A DNA stretch of 64,000 nucleotides from Micropruina sp. (lineage in GTDB: Bacteria > Actinomycetota > Actinomycetes > Propionibacteriales > Propionibacteriaceae): contig JADJVZ010000013.1 of NCBI GenBank assembly GCA_016716635.1, forward strand, positions 310,001-374,000. The letters run 5' to 3'. This document shows, in pieces, positions 44,427-52,094 of this stretch. The stretch's first letter is position 1; each line of letters begins with the position of its first letter. Made by a program: the position numbers and the translations under genes. Below the pieces are notes generated by a model. It did not search any database. It had not been told where the DNA came from and was given only the letters and a program-made list of their open reading frames with translations.

Positions 44427-45416
44427 TCAGTACAGCGTCGTGCGGTCGGCGCCGCGGTAGAGGTGGACGTCCAACCGATGCGGATCGACGTCGAGCGACG
44501 CCCGATCCCATCTTCCGAGGTCGGCGGCCAAGCCGTAGGTGCCCTCGAGGAACTCCAAGAGCGTCTTGTCGGGGTCGGCGCTCGTGCGGACGTCCTCGTA
44601 GGGCAGGATCCATTCGCCGAAGCTGGCGTCGTAGTGCCCCACGGGCAGTTTGGCGTCGCGGTAGCCGGGCGGTTCGGGGAAGGCGTAGGCGTAGAAGGCG
44701 CCTTCTTGGCCGCCGCCAGCCCAGAATCCGGCGGACGCATTCTCGCGCGATTCGGCTTCGACCATCACCCACGCGGGCAGGTGCGGGACGTGGCTCGGTG
44801 GCTCGGCCGGGGCCACTCGTCCGGAGTAGCGGACGATCGACAGGTCCAGGGAGCCCCAGAACAACTGGACGGGCGAATCCTTGCCGGCGAAGCCTGCCCG
44901 CCAGGCGGCGAACACCCGTCCAACGCTGGAAAGTTGCCGCCAGAACGCGTTCGCGGCCACGGGATCATAGGACGCGTGCTGGGTGTCCTCGGCGAACGGC
45001 GTGGCCGGGTCGATCTCGTTCGGAGACGGGACGATCGTGCAGACGAGCCCGAGGCTGCCCAGCGCCGCCTGCACCTCGGACCAGAACTGGGCCACGCTCT
45101 TCGGCTCCAGCACGACCGTGGCGCGCTTGCCGTCCGCGAGCCGGATCACGAACTGATGATCCACGAAGTCGAACTCGGCATCGAAGGCCAAATCCCCCTC
45201 GTGCATGAGGCTCGTGCGCAGGCCCCGCGCGCTGAGCTGCAGCGCGCTGTTCCAGAAGTGGTTCACCAGCGGCGTCGACACCAGCTGGATCTTGCCGACG
45301 ATCTGCAGCCACCGATGCAGCGTTTCCCGGGTGTCCACCCAGCTATCCACCCGCAATGCGGGCCAGGATGGTGCGCTCATCGGCCGACCGGTTTCGGACG
45401 GAATGCTTTGGGTCAT
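44427..45416 (-). CDS. DUF5996 family protein
   Basis: 329 aa. It matches my recollection of DUF5996: WPALRVDSWVDTRETLHRWLQIVGKIQLVSTPLVNHFWNSALQLSARGL, FDFVDHQFVIRLADGKRATVVLEPKSVAQFW, and the cluster AGKDSPVQLFWGSLDLSIVRYSGR. The C-terminus has the conserved HLPAWVMVEAESRENASAGFWAGGG. Biochemical function is unknown. GAAGGAGG before the ATG fixes the start. It is flanked by two different palindromes (44297 and 45509) and has no operon partner. Confidence 0.87.
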   Translation of the reverse strand: MTQSIPSETGRPMSAPSWPALRVDSWVDTRETLHRWLQIVGKIQLVSTPLVNHFWNSALQLSARGLRTSLMHEGDLAFDAEFDFVDHQFVIRLADGKRATVVLEPKSVAQFWSEVQAALGSLGLVCTIVPSPNEIDPATPFAEDTQHASYDPVAANAFWRQLSSVGRVFAAWRAGFAGKDSPVQLFWGSLDLSIVRYSGRVAPAEPPSHVPHLPAWVMVEAESRENASAGFWAGGGQEGAFYAYAFPEPPGYRDAKLPVGHYDASFGEWILPYEDVRTSADPDKTLLEFLEGTYGLAADLGRWDRASLDVDPHRLDVHLYRGADRTTLY

Positions 45417-45508
45417 CGTCCCCTCCTTCGGTGACTCGGACTCGTGACGCCGACCCTAAGCCGGAAGCCGTCGGTGTCTCAACCAGGGGGCCCGTCCCAC
45501 CTGCCCCT

Positions 45509-45590
45509 CCTGTCCACCTTGCTGGCGTTTGACGTCTTTGCTGGCGATATTTCGCCAGCAAGCACGCTCAACGCCAGCAAGGTGGACAGG
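45509..45590. repeat. 82-bp near-perfect palindrome
   Basis: Two 41-bp arms, mirror-symmetric about 45549/45550. The outer part CCTGTCCACCTTGCTGGCGT matches without a mismatch, and the inner part TTGCTGGCGA/TCGCCAGCAA is also perfect. The few mismatches fall at about 45530-45537 and their mirror. It lies between the DUF5996 start and the DUF4143 stop, so it could terminate the DUF4143 transcript, but it is far longer than a normal terminator. Confidence 0.85.
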
Positions 45591-45613
45591 AAGGCGAGGG
45601 AGTTCGTAGTTCG

Positions 45614-46864
45614 TCACACTCCGAGGACTCCGAGCGGGATGACGTGCACCCCCGAGGGCAAGGTGTAGGCGTATTGGGTGCCCGTCACGATGGCGAGGAA
45701 CGAGGGTGCGCCGACCCGATCGAGGTCAACCCGCTCGTCGCGCAGGGTTAGTAGGTTCCGCTCCGCGTCGCTAAGCCTTGTCGAGCCGAGTTTCACCTCG
45801 ATCGCCGCCCAACGACCGTCGGGGTACTCCAAAACCGCATCGACCTCGAGGCCTGTGTTGTCGCGGTAGTGGTAAACCCGACCGAGTTCAGCGCTGGCCA
45901 GGGCGCGGAGATCGCGGACGACCATCGACTCAAACACCTGGCCGAAGAATTCGGGATCATTCGCGAGTCGCTCCGCGCCGATTCCGAGCGCTGCGCAGGC
46001 TAAGGCCGGGTCTGCCAAGTGGAGTTTCGCGCTCGTCCGCAGTCGCGATTTGGACCTTAACGCGATGCTCCAGGCGGGCAACTCCTCGAAAGCAAAGACG
46101 GTAGTAAGTGCGTCGAGGTAGGTTCGAACGGTGCTGGCATCGAGTGGCCCTCCGTCGGCAGACACGTCCTTCGCGAGGTTGGCAAGGGTCGATTCACTTG
46201 CGATGTTTCGTGAAACGGACTCAAGCAGCCTTCGCACGCGTACAGGGTTGTGGCGCACGTCGTTCGCCATGGGGATGTCGCTGGTGCACAAGTCGTCAAC
46301 GTAGGACCGGTTGAACAGGATCGCCTCAGTCGAACTAGCGGTGAGTAGCGCGGGCCATCCGCCGTGGACCGCCTCGCGGGCGAGGCTGACGTAGTCCAGT
46401 GCGCTGGTTCCCCCCACCCTGTCTGCGTCCCCCAGTTCCCGCAGCGACACATCGGACGTCGAGCGTCCACTCTCGGCGAGCGACATGGGCCGCATCCGGA
46501 CGCGTGCCACCCGCCCCGCACCAGAGTGTCGGGTGACATCATCAGCCGGAGTAGCCGACCCCGACAGAATGAACTGTCCGCGCAACTGACGGTCGTCGAT
46601 CTCGTGGCGGACGACGTTCCACAGCGTCGGCGCCAACTGCCACTCGTCGATCAACCGAGGAGGCGCTCCCTTGAGGAGTTCAGTCGGGTTGAGTTGGGCC
46701 AGTTCAACCAGTTGGGGCGAACTGTCGAGGCGAAGCGAGCTTTGGCAGTGATGTAACCCCGTCGAAGTCTTACCGCAGCCCCGTGCACCTTCGAGAAGGA
46801 CTGCCCCCATGGCACGGAGGAGTTGCTCCATGGTGGTGTCGATCGCTCGATTCCGATAGTCCAT
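45614..46864 (-). CDS. AAA-family ATPase with DUF4143 C-terminus
   Basis: 416 aa. The N-terminal AAA_14 domain has Walker A LLEGARGCGKTSTGL and Walker B PPRLIDEWQLAP, followed by the sensor-like FILSGSATP. The DUF4143 C-terminal region ends in a nuclease-like core YHYRDNTGLEVDAVLEYPDGRWAAIEVKLG (Asp...Glu-x-Lys). Such proteins are widespread, often in accessory DNA, and lack a confirmed function. ATG 46864 starts the family sequence (MDYRNRAID). Immediately upstream are four 23-bp tandem repeats that probably control it. It is divergent from the LacI gene at 47188. Confidence 0.91.
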   Translation of the reverse strand: MDYRNRAIDTTMEQLLRAMGAVLLEGARGCGKTSTGLHHCQSSLRLDSSPQLVELAQLNPTELLKGAPPRLIDEWQLAPTLWNVVRHEIDDRQLRGQFILSGSATPADDVTRHSGAGRVARVRMRPMSLAESGRSTSDVSLRELGDADRVGGTSALDYVSLAREAVHGGWPALLTASSTEAILFNRSYVDDLCTSDIPMANDVRHNPVRVRRLLESVSRNIASESTLANLAKDVSADGGPLDASTVRTYLDALTTVFAFEELPAWSIALRSKSRLRTSAKLHLADPALACAALGIGAERLANDPEFFGQVFESMVVRDLRALASAELGRVYHYRDNTGLEVDAVLEYPDGRWAAIEVKLGSTRLSDAERNLLTLRDERVDLDRVGAPSFLAIVTGTQYAYTLPSGVHVIPLGVLGV

Positions 46865-46875
46865 ACCGGCACGAT

Positions 46876-46967
46876 ACCTGAAGTTGCAACAGTTTCGCAC
46901 CCGAAGCTGCAACGATTTCAGACCCGAAGTTGCAACGGGTTCGTACCTGAAATTGCAATTCGGGCAG
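46876..46967. repeat. Four tandem 23-bp repeats upstream of the DUF4143 ATPase
   Basis: Units start at 46876, 46899, 46922 and 46945 with exact 23-bp period. The core is ACC(T/C)GAA(G/A)(T/C)TGCAA(C/T), with a more variable second half. The first unit ends 12 bp from the ATPase start codon. About two helical turns per unit would place a bound protein on one face of the DNA. An operator array or attenuating leader is inferred. Confidence 0.88.
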
Positions 46968-47105
46968 CCCGGGCGGCGGGCTGGCCCCGCTCGTTGGCGG
47001 TGGTTGTGCAGCTCGGTGTGACGCCAGCCTCGCGTGGGAGTGCACAAGTGGCCCTGGTTGCGGAAAGGTGCTGCAGGTCAGTCCCAAGAAACCCTTGTTT
47101 CCGCT

Positions 47106-47121
47106 TATCTACGCGAGTAGA
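47106..47121. promoter_or_regulatory. Candidate operator upstream of the LacI/alpha-galactosidase pair
   Basis: ATCTACGCGAGTAGAT: a 16-bp near-perfect palindrome (one mismatched pair next to the centre), 66 bp upstream of the LacI ATG at 47188. Likely bound by that LacI for autoregulation of the bicistron. Confidence 0.55.
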
Positions 47122-47187
47122 TTGCTCCTCGCTCAGTGCTTCGTCCGAGGCGCTGATTCGACAGTTTTGCATCGGGAGGGGTGGCCC

Positions 47188-48201
47188 ATGGCCCAGCCGT
47201 ACGCCTCCCGCCGCGTCACGCGGACCGACGTCGCCCGGCACGCTGGCGTGAGCACCGCGGTGGTCAGCTATGTGGTGAACAACGGTCCGAGGACGGTCGC
47301 TCCAGAGACCGCCGCCCGTGTCCGCGAGGCCATGGAGACATTGGAATATCGTCCGAACCTCAGCGCCCGCGCCCTCGTCAGCGGCACCAGTAACACCCTC
47401 GGCCTCATCGTCACCGACTCCCTCAACCCTCACTGCGCAGAACTCGCCCAGGCCATCGGCCAGGCCGCCGCGCAACACGGTCACCGGGTGCTCGTGGTCG
47501 ACTCCGGTGGGGTCGATGAGACCGAGCAGGGGCTCGTGGAGGAACTGCTCGCCCGGCAGGTGGACGGCTTGCTCTTCGCCAGCGCTTTCCTGCGCAGCGA
47601 CCCCATGGCCGGGATCCGGAGCTTCGGCGTCCCGACCGTGCTCATCGATTGCCCGGGCGAGGTGCCCGGTCGGACCACCGTCGGCCCCGCCGCCGAGCAA
47701 GGCATGGCCGCCCTCGTCGAGCACTTGTCGGGCGTCCATGGATGCCGACGGATCGCGCTCATTCTCGGCGAGGGGGGCTTCGGCGACCCCGATCCGCGCG
47801 AGACGGGCTGGCGTCGCACCGCTACGTCCCTCGGCCTCGACGAGGGTCCGCTGCTGGTCACGCAGTGGGGCAACGCCGGCGGGTACCAAGCGGGGCTCGA
47901 GCTGTTGGCCATGGATGCTCGTCCGGACGCGGTCATCGCCGGCTCGGACCAGATCGCCATCGGACTGCTGCGCGCGTTGCACGAGGCGAGCGTCCGCGTG
48001 CCCGAGGACCTGCCTGTGGTCTCGTTCGACGGCACCCACCAATCGGCGTACACCTGGCCCGCGCTGACCGTGGCCAGCCAGCCGGTGAGCCCGATGGCCG
48101 AAGCCGCCGTCGCCCTGCTCGGCGATGCCCCCCTTGCCCCGGGGCACCACTCCTTCCCCATGACCCTCATCGTCCGCCGTTCGTGCGGCTGCACCGCCTA
48201 A
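47188..48201 (+). CDS. LacI-family regulator preceding an alpha-galactosidase
   Basis: HTH RTDVARHAGVSTAVVSYVVNNG, hinge RPNLSARALVSGTS, and a sensor domain ending FDGTHQSAYTWPALTVASQPV...RRSCGCTA. It is closely related in layout and C-terminal cysteines to the LacI at 38554. ATG 47188 is chosen for GGGAGGGG 6 nt upstream; an open frame from 47068 crosses the palindrome. Its stop is 29 bp before the alpha-galactosidase start, so the two are co-transcribed, with autoregulation likely. Confidence 0.92.
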   Translation: MAQPYASRRVTRTDVARHAGVSTAVVSYVVNNGPRTVAPETAARVREAMETLEYRPNLSARALVSGTSNTLGLIVTDSLNPHCAELAQAIGQAAAQHGHRVLVVDSGGVDETEQGLVEELLARQVDGLLFASAFLRSDPMAGIRSFGVPTVLIDCPGEVPGRTTVGPAAEQGMAALVEHLSGVHGCRRIALILGEGGFGDPDPRETGWRRTATSLGLDEGPLLVTQWGNAGGYQAGLELLAMDARPDAVIAGSDQIAIGLLRALHEASVRVPEDLPVVSFDGTHQSAYTWPALTVASQPVSPMAEAAVALLGDAPLAPGHHSFPMTLIVRRSCGCTA

Positions 48202-48230
48202 ATCGCGACCCTTCCCGAAAGGAACACCTC

Positions 48231-50468
48231 ATGCCCGTCTCCACCTCCGTCGTCCTGCGCGGCGACGTCGTCAGCGCCGTCGTCGACATCAAGGACGGAC
48301 GTCTGCCCGCGCTGCTGCATTGGGGCGCCGACCTCGGACCGCTGAGCGCGGGCGATGTCGCAGCCCTGGCCACGGGCAGCATCGGGACGGTTGTCCCCAA
48401 CGCCGTGGACGTGCCGGTGCGGCTGGCGCTGCTGCCGGAGCACTGGACGGGCTGGGTCGGACGCCCCGGCCTCAGTGGCTCCCGGGAAGGACGCGCCTGG
48501 ACCACCCAGTTCAGCGCCACCGCCGTCCGTTTCGACGGCCAGCCGGTGACCGAGGCCTTCGCGGAGCGCGGGGTCGGCCTGCTCGAGGTCGACTGCATCG
48601 ACGAGGCCGCCGAGTTGGGCCTGACGGTCGCCGTGGAACTGTTGCCCGGCGGCCTGCTGCGCGCCCGCGCCACGGTCACCAACCTCGCCGCGGGGGCCTA
48701 CCAGGTCGACAACGTCAGCGTTGCCTTCCCTGTCCCGACCCAGGCCCGCGAACTGCTCGACTTCGCCGGCCGTTGGGGACGCGAGCGTTTCGCCCAGCGT
48801 CAGCCCTGGACCATCGGCACGCACTTGCGCGAGAACCGCCGCGGACGCACCGGCGCCGACGCCGCAACCCTGCTGCACGCAGGCGCCCCGGGCTTCTCGT
48901 TCGGTGACGGCGAGGTGTGGGCCGTCCACACGGCGTGGAGCGGCAACCACGTTCACTACGCCGAACGCCTCAGCAGCGGCGAGCAGGTCATCGGCGGCGG
49001 CGAACTGCTGCTGCCCGGCGAGGTCATCCTCGGGGAGGGCGAGAGCTACGGCTCCCCCTGGGTCTATGCCAGCTACGGCGTCGGCCTCGATGCCGTCGCG
49101 CGCCGCTTCCATCGGTACCTGCGGTCGCGTCCGGGGCACCCGTCGGCCGATCGTCCGGTCACCATCAACGTGTGGGAGGCGGTCTACTTCGACCACCGCC
49201 TGCAGCCGCTGTTGGAGCTGGCCGATCTCGCGGCGTCCGTGGGGGTCGAGCGGTTCGTCCTGGACGACGGCTGGTTCGGTTCGCGCCGGGACGACCAGGC
49301 CGGCCTCGGCGATTGGACGGTCTCACCAGACGTCTGGCCCCTCGGCCTGCACCCGCTCGTCGATCACGTCCGCGGCCTCGGGATGCAGTTTGGGCTGTGG
49401 TTCGAGCCCGAGATGATCAACGCCAACTCCGACGTGGCGCGGGCGCATCCGGAGTGGGTGATGGCCGCGTCGTCCGACCGTTGGCCGGTGGAATCCCGCT
49501 TCCAGCAGGTCATCAACCTGGGCATTCCCGAGTGCTACGCCTACATCCGCGATCAAATCTTCGCGATCCTCGCCGAGTACGACATCGGCTACATCAAGTG
49601 GGATCACAACCGCGACCTCATCGAGGCGGGCGGGCAGGCGTCCGGACGTCCGGGCGTCCACGAGCAGACGCAGGCGTTCTACCGACTGGTGGACGAGATC
49701 AAGGCCGCCCACCCCGGGCTCGAAATCGAGTCGTGTTCGTCGGGCGGCTCGCGGGTCGACCTTGAGGTGCTGCAGCGCACCGAGCGGGTGTGGGTGTCGG
49801 ACTGCATCGATCCCCACGAGCGGCAGCTGATGCACCGTTGGACGACCCAGCTGATCCCCCCGGAGATGATGGGGTCGCACATCGCGTCCCTCTCCTCGCA
49901 CACGACCGGGCGCCGTCACGACATCGGGTTCCGGGCCGCGACCGCGGTCTTCGGGCACCTGGGCATCGAGTGGGATCTGCGGCTCGCCTCCGACGCCGAG
50001 CGCCGGACGCTGGCCGACTGGGTCGCGTTCTACAAGGCCAATCGCGCGCTGCTGAACCGGGGGGATCTGGTGCGGATCGACTTCCCGGACGCCTCGCTGG
50101 TGGCGGGGGGTGTGGTCGCCTTGGATCGCTCCCGGGCGATCTACTCGTTCGGTGCGTTCGACCGCTCGGACGTGGCCATGTTTGGCCGAATCCCCCTCCC
50201 CGGCCTCGACCCCGATCGCCATTACCGCGTGGCACCGCTGTTGCTCGGCGACGTGCAGGGTGGGCTTCGTCCGCCGATGTGGTGGGGCGTCCAACGGGAT
50301 CTCAGCCACGAGCTGGAGGACCTGCAAAGCGGCCATCGTCCGCGGTTGGTCTCCACCGGCGAGGCAGGCGTGGTGCTCCCCGGACGCGTGCTGAGCACGG
50401 TTGGTCTCGTCCACGCCCCGACCGACCCCGACCAGGCCGTCCTCTACCTCGCCGAGGCCATCGACTGA
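48231..50468 (+). CDS. Alpha-galactosidase, GH36 (full-length)
   Basis: 745 aa, cytoplasmic. The N-terminal beta-supersandwich is followed by the GH36 barrel beginning ITINVWEAVYFDH. FVLDDGWFGSRRDD is the DDGWF motif and IGYIKWDHNRDL holds the nucleophile Asp. LEIESCSSGGSRVD and RVWVSDCIDPHER carry the acid/base Asp. The length (~740) and CSSGGxR/SD motifs match the classical bacterial raffinose/melibiose-hydrolysing alpha-galactosidases. AAAGGAA lies 8 nt before ATG 48231. It is preceded by its LacI regulator and followed by a hairpin; there is no transporter in this cluster, so it probably shares one of the ABC importers nearby. Confidence 0.95.
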   Translation: MPVSTSVVLRGDVVSAVVDIKDGRLPALLHWGADLGPLSAGDVAALATGSIGTVVPNAVDVPVRLALLPEHWTGWVGRPGLSGSREGRAWTTQFSATAVRFDGQPVTEAFAERGVGLLEVDCIDEAAELGLTVAVELLPGGLLRARATVTNLAAGAYQVDNVSVAFPVPTQARELLDFAGRWGRERFAQRQPWTIGTHLRENRRGRTGADAATLLHAGAPGFSFGDGEVWAVHTAWSGNHVHYAERLSSGEQVIGGGELLLPGEVILGEGESYGSPWVYASYGVGLDAVARRFHRYLRSRPGHPSADRPVTINVWEAVYFDHRLQPLLELADLAASVGVERFVLDDGWFGSRRDDQAGLGDWTVSPDVWPLGLHPLVDHVRGLGMQFGLWFEPEMINANSDVARAHPEWVMAASSDRWPVESRFQQVINLGIPECYAYIRDQIFAILAEYDIGYIKWDHNRDLIEAGGQASGRPGVHEQTQAFYRLVDEIKAAHPGLEIESCSSGGSRVDLEVLQRTERVWVSDCIDPHERQLMHRWTTQLIPPEMMGSHIASLSSHTTGRRHDIGFRAATAVFGHLGIEWDLRLASDAERRTLADWVAFYKANRALLNRGDLVRIDFPDASLVAGGVVALDRSRAIYSFGAFDRSDVAMFGRIPLPGLDPDRHYRVAPLLLGDVQGGLRPPMWWGVQRDLSHELEDLQSGHRPRLVSTGEAGVVLPGRVLSTVGLVHAPTDPDQAVLYLAEAID

Positions 50469-50501
50469 GAGCGGAGCAGCGGGTTGCTCAAATCTCCAAG
50501 T

Positions 50502-50535
50502 CTTGAGGCTCAAACCTTCGAGTTTGAAGTCTCAA
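50502..50535 (+). terminator. Hairpin after the alpha-galactosidase gene
   Basis: Left arm CTTGAGGCTCAAAC pairs with GTTTGAAGTCTCAAG, with one bulge, around CTTCGA; 34 bp after the stop. Several CTCAAG/CTTGAG words surround it. Confidence 0.6.
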
Positions 50536-50631
50536 GGCTCCATGGTTCGGAGCGGATCTCGTCCGAAGAATCACCCTTCAGCGGTCTGTCGGCGGGGGAG
50601 AAACCTTCAGAAAGTTGGGCCCGAATCGTGT

Positions 50632-50646
50632 TTCGATTATTTCGAA
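50632..50646. promoter_or_regulatory. Inverted repeat at the HTH/PIN toxin-antitoxin promoter
   Basis: TTCGA-N5-TCGAA, followed by a -10-like TACACT at 50652-50657 only 7 nt before the ATG, which suggests a leaderless or short-leader transcript. This is a typical place for toxin-antitoxin autorepression; the binder is inferred to be the HTH antitoxin. Confidence 0.55.
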
Positions 50647-50664
50647 TTGGCCTACACTGAGGAC

Positions 50665-51165
50665 ATGAGCAACGAGGCGAGCCGAACCACCACTGTCCTT
50701 CCGCCTGCCGACCTGGAGGCGATGTTGGATCTATCCCGGTTCCTCCAACACGTCCCTGCACCAGCGGCGCTGCTGGGGCCGGACGGCCAGACCGTCCCGC
50801 TTCCGATCGAGGCCTACGAGGTGCTGGTCAAAGTCGTTGCGTCGATGCAGGCGGGAAAGGCAATCACCATTGCCCCCGTGGATCAGTTGCTCACGACCCA
50901 GGAGGCAGCCAACTTCCTGGGTATCAGCCGCCCGACGCTGGTGAAACTCCTAGAGACCGGCGAGATTGCCTTTGAACGCCCGGCGTCGGGGTTGCATCGC
51001 AGGGTCCGCCTCCACGACGTCATCGCCTACCAACGGAGCAAGCGGGCCTCCCGTCGTGCCGCACTGGACGAACTCACACGAGACGCTGCCGACCAAGGGC
51101 TTTACGACGAGGCTCCCGACTACAACGCCGCCCTCCGGGCGGCTCGCAAGAAGCGTGTGGGCTGA
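50665..51165 (+). CDS. HTH (excisionase-like) antitoxin
   Basis: 166 aa. It carries an excisionase-family helix-turn-helix LLTTQEAANFLGISRPTLVKLLETGEIAFERPASGLHRRVRLHDVIAYQ (about residues 77-125). An N-terminal extension and a C-terminal tail (DEAPDYNAALRAARKKRVG) probably wrap the toxin. Its stop lies 2 nt before the PIN-domain gene. Proteins of this form are paired with PIN toxins in many actinobacteria. It likely represses its own promoter through the inverted repeat at 50632. Confidence 0.85.
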   Translation: MSNEASRTTTVLPPADLEAMLDLSRFLQHVPAPAALLGPDGQTVPLPIEAYEVLVKVVASMQAGKAITIAPVDQLLTTQEAANFLGISRPTLVKLLETGEIAFERPASGLHRRVRLHDVIAYQRSKRASRRAALDELTRDAADQGLYDEAPDYNAALRAARKKRVG

Positions 51166-51167
51166 CC

Positions 51168-51740
51168 ATGGCGCGATTCAGTGTGTTCCTCGACGCGTGT
51201 GTCCTCGTGCCGATCGTGCTCGCGGACACACTGCTGCGAATCGCTGAAGCGGATCTCTATCGTCCCCTGTGGAGCGCCCGTGTCTTGGACGAAATGGTCT
51301 TCGCGATAGAGCATGTCCATCCCGATCTTGCCGACGGCAGGGCCCGTGCCCGGGCTGACACCATGCTCGGTGCCTTCGACGATGCGTGCGTGACCGATTG
51401 GGAGTCGTTGGAACAAGGCCTCAGGCTTCCTGACCCCGATGACCGCCATGTTGTGGCCGCAGCATTACGCGGACGGGCCGACCTGATCGTCACCATGAAC
51501 CTCAAGGATTTCCCGGTCGGTGTGCTCTCCGCAGTCGGCCTAGAAGTGCAGCACCCTGACGAGTTCCTCATGAATCAGTTGGACTTAGAGCCTGACCTCA
51601 CCATGGCGACTTTGCATCGCCAGGCGGCCGCCACAAATCGCCCGAGTCTCCAAACGCAGGATATCTTGACCCGTCTCGCTCGGTGTGGGGTTCCACAATT
51701 CGCAGCCCACGCGGGCCAGCAACTCTGGCGCGGGCGCTAG
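51168..51740 (+). CDS. PIN-domain toxin (putative ribonuclease)
   Basis: 190 aa. It has a PIN fold with acidic metal-binding positions in SVFLDACVLVP (first Asp), LWSARVLDEM (Glu), DPDDRHVVAAALRGRADLIVTMNLKDFP (Asp pair). The C-terminal helix (DLTMATLHRQAAATNRPSLQTQDILTRLARCG) is an extension seen in this PIN subgroup. Immediately downstream of the HTH antitoxin, it probably cleaves RNA when freed. Target RNA unknown. Confidence 0.88.
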   Translation: MARFSVFLDACVLVPIVLADTLLRIAEADLYRPLWSARVLDEMVFAIEHVHPDLADGRARARADTMLGAFDDACVTDWESLEQGLRLPDPDDRHVVAAALRGRADLIVTMNLKDFPVGVLSAVGLEVQHPDEFLMNQLDLEPDLTMATLHRQAAATNRPSLQTQDILTRLARCGVPQFAAHAGQQLWRGR

Positions 51741-51932
51741 AGATGCGCGGGCCGACCTGACCAGCCTCATCGCGGTGAACTTTGGACGCTCACAGGCCCA
51801 CGCGTACTTCGCTGACGGCTAGGTGCTCAAATGTCCCTCTGGAGTCACTGACCTAGGTCTGCTGAGGTGGGATTCAAATCCGCATGGAACAAGGATGTTC
51901 GCCGGTCCTCGGACAGGGCTGGACATGGCTCA
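51741..51932. other. Intergenic region after the PIN toxin gene
   Basis: No gene recognised before the fourth palindromic repeat. A short tRNA-like word is present but does not fold as a tRNA. Confidence 0.35.
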
Positions 51933-52034
51933 ACAACGATTTTGCGACACTCGACGAACGGCCCATTTCCGTCACCCCTTGTCACAGCCATACACCGACG
52001 GTGCCCGGCCCGTCGACTGACGCAAATTCGTTGT
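51933..52034. repeat. Palindromic repeat, copy 4 (102 bp, divergent)
   Basis: Left arm ACAACGATTTTGCGACACTC; right arm CGTCGACTGACGCAAATTCG continuing to TTGT. The arms align with copies 1-3 but carry more substitutions, and the centre is 10 bp longer. It is 60 bp downstream of the stop of the LacI gene at 52095. Confidence 0.72.
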
Positions 52035-52094
52035 TGGGCGTCAGCCGGGGACCATCCAGGCGTCAAGAGATCGCGACGTGCTCGGGCCTGAGGC

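Noticed and set aside
46876..46967. CRISPR array or replication iterons
   Set aside because: The 23-bp units are directly adjacent with no spacers, there are no cas genes, and no replication initiator gene is nearby; an operator/leader array fits better.
47649..48230. 194-codon extension of the GH36 alpha-galactosidase into the lacI gene
   Set aside because: It overlaps the LacI coding region in another frame. A ribosome site precedes ATG 48231, where the family sequence begins.
51860..51890. tRNA-like word (GTGGGATTCAAATCC) after the PIN toxin
   Set aside because: It resembles a T arm, but there is no matching acceptor stem, anticodon arm or D arm around it.
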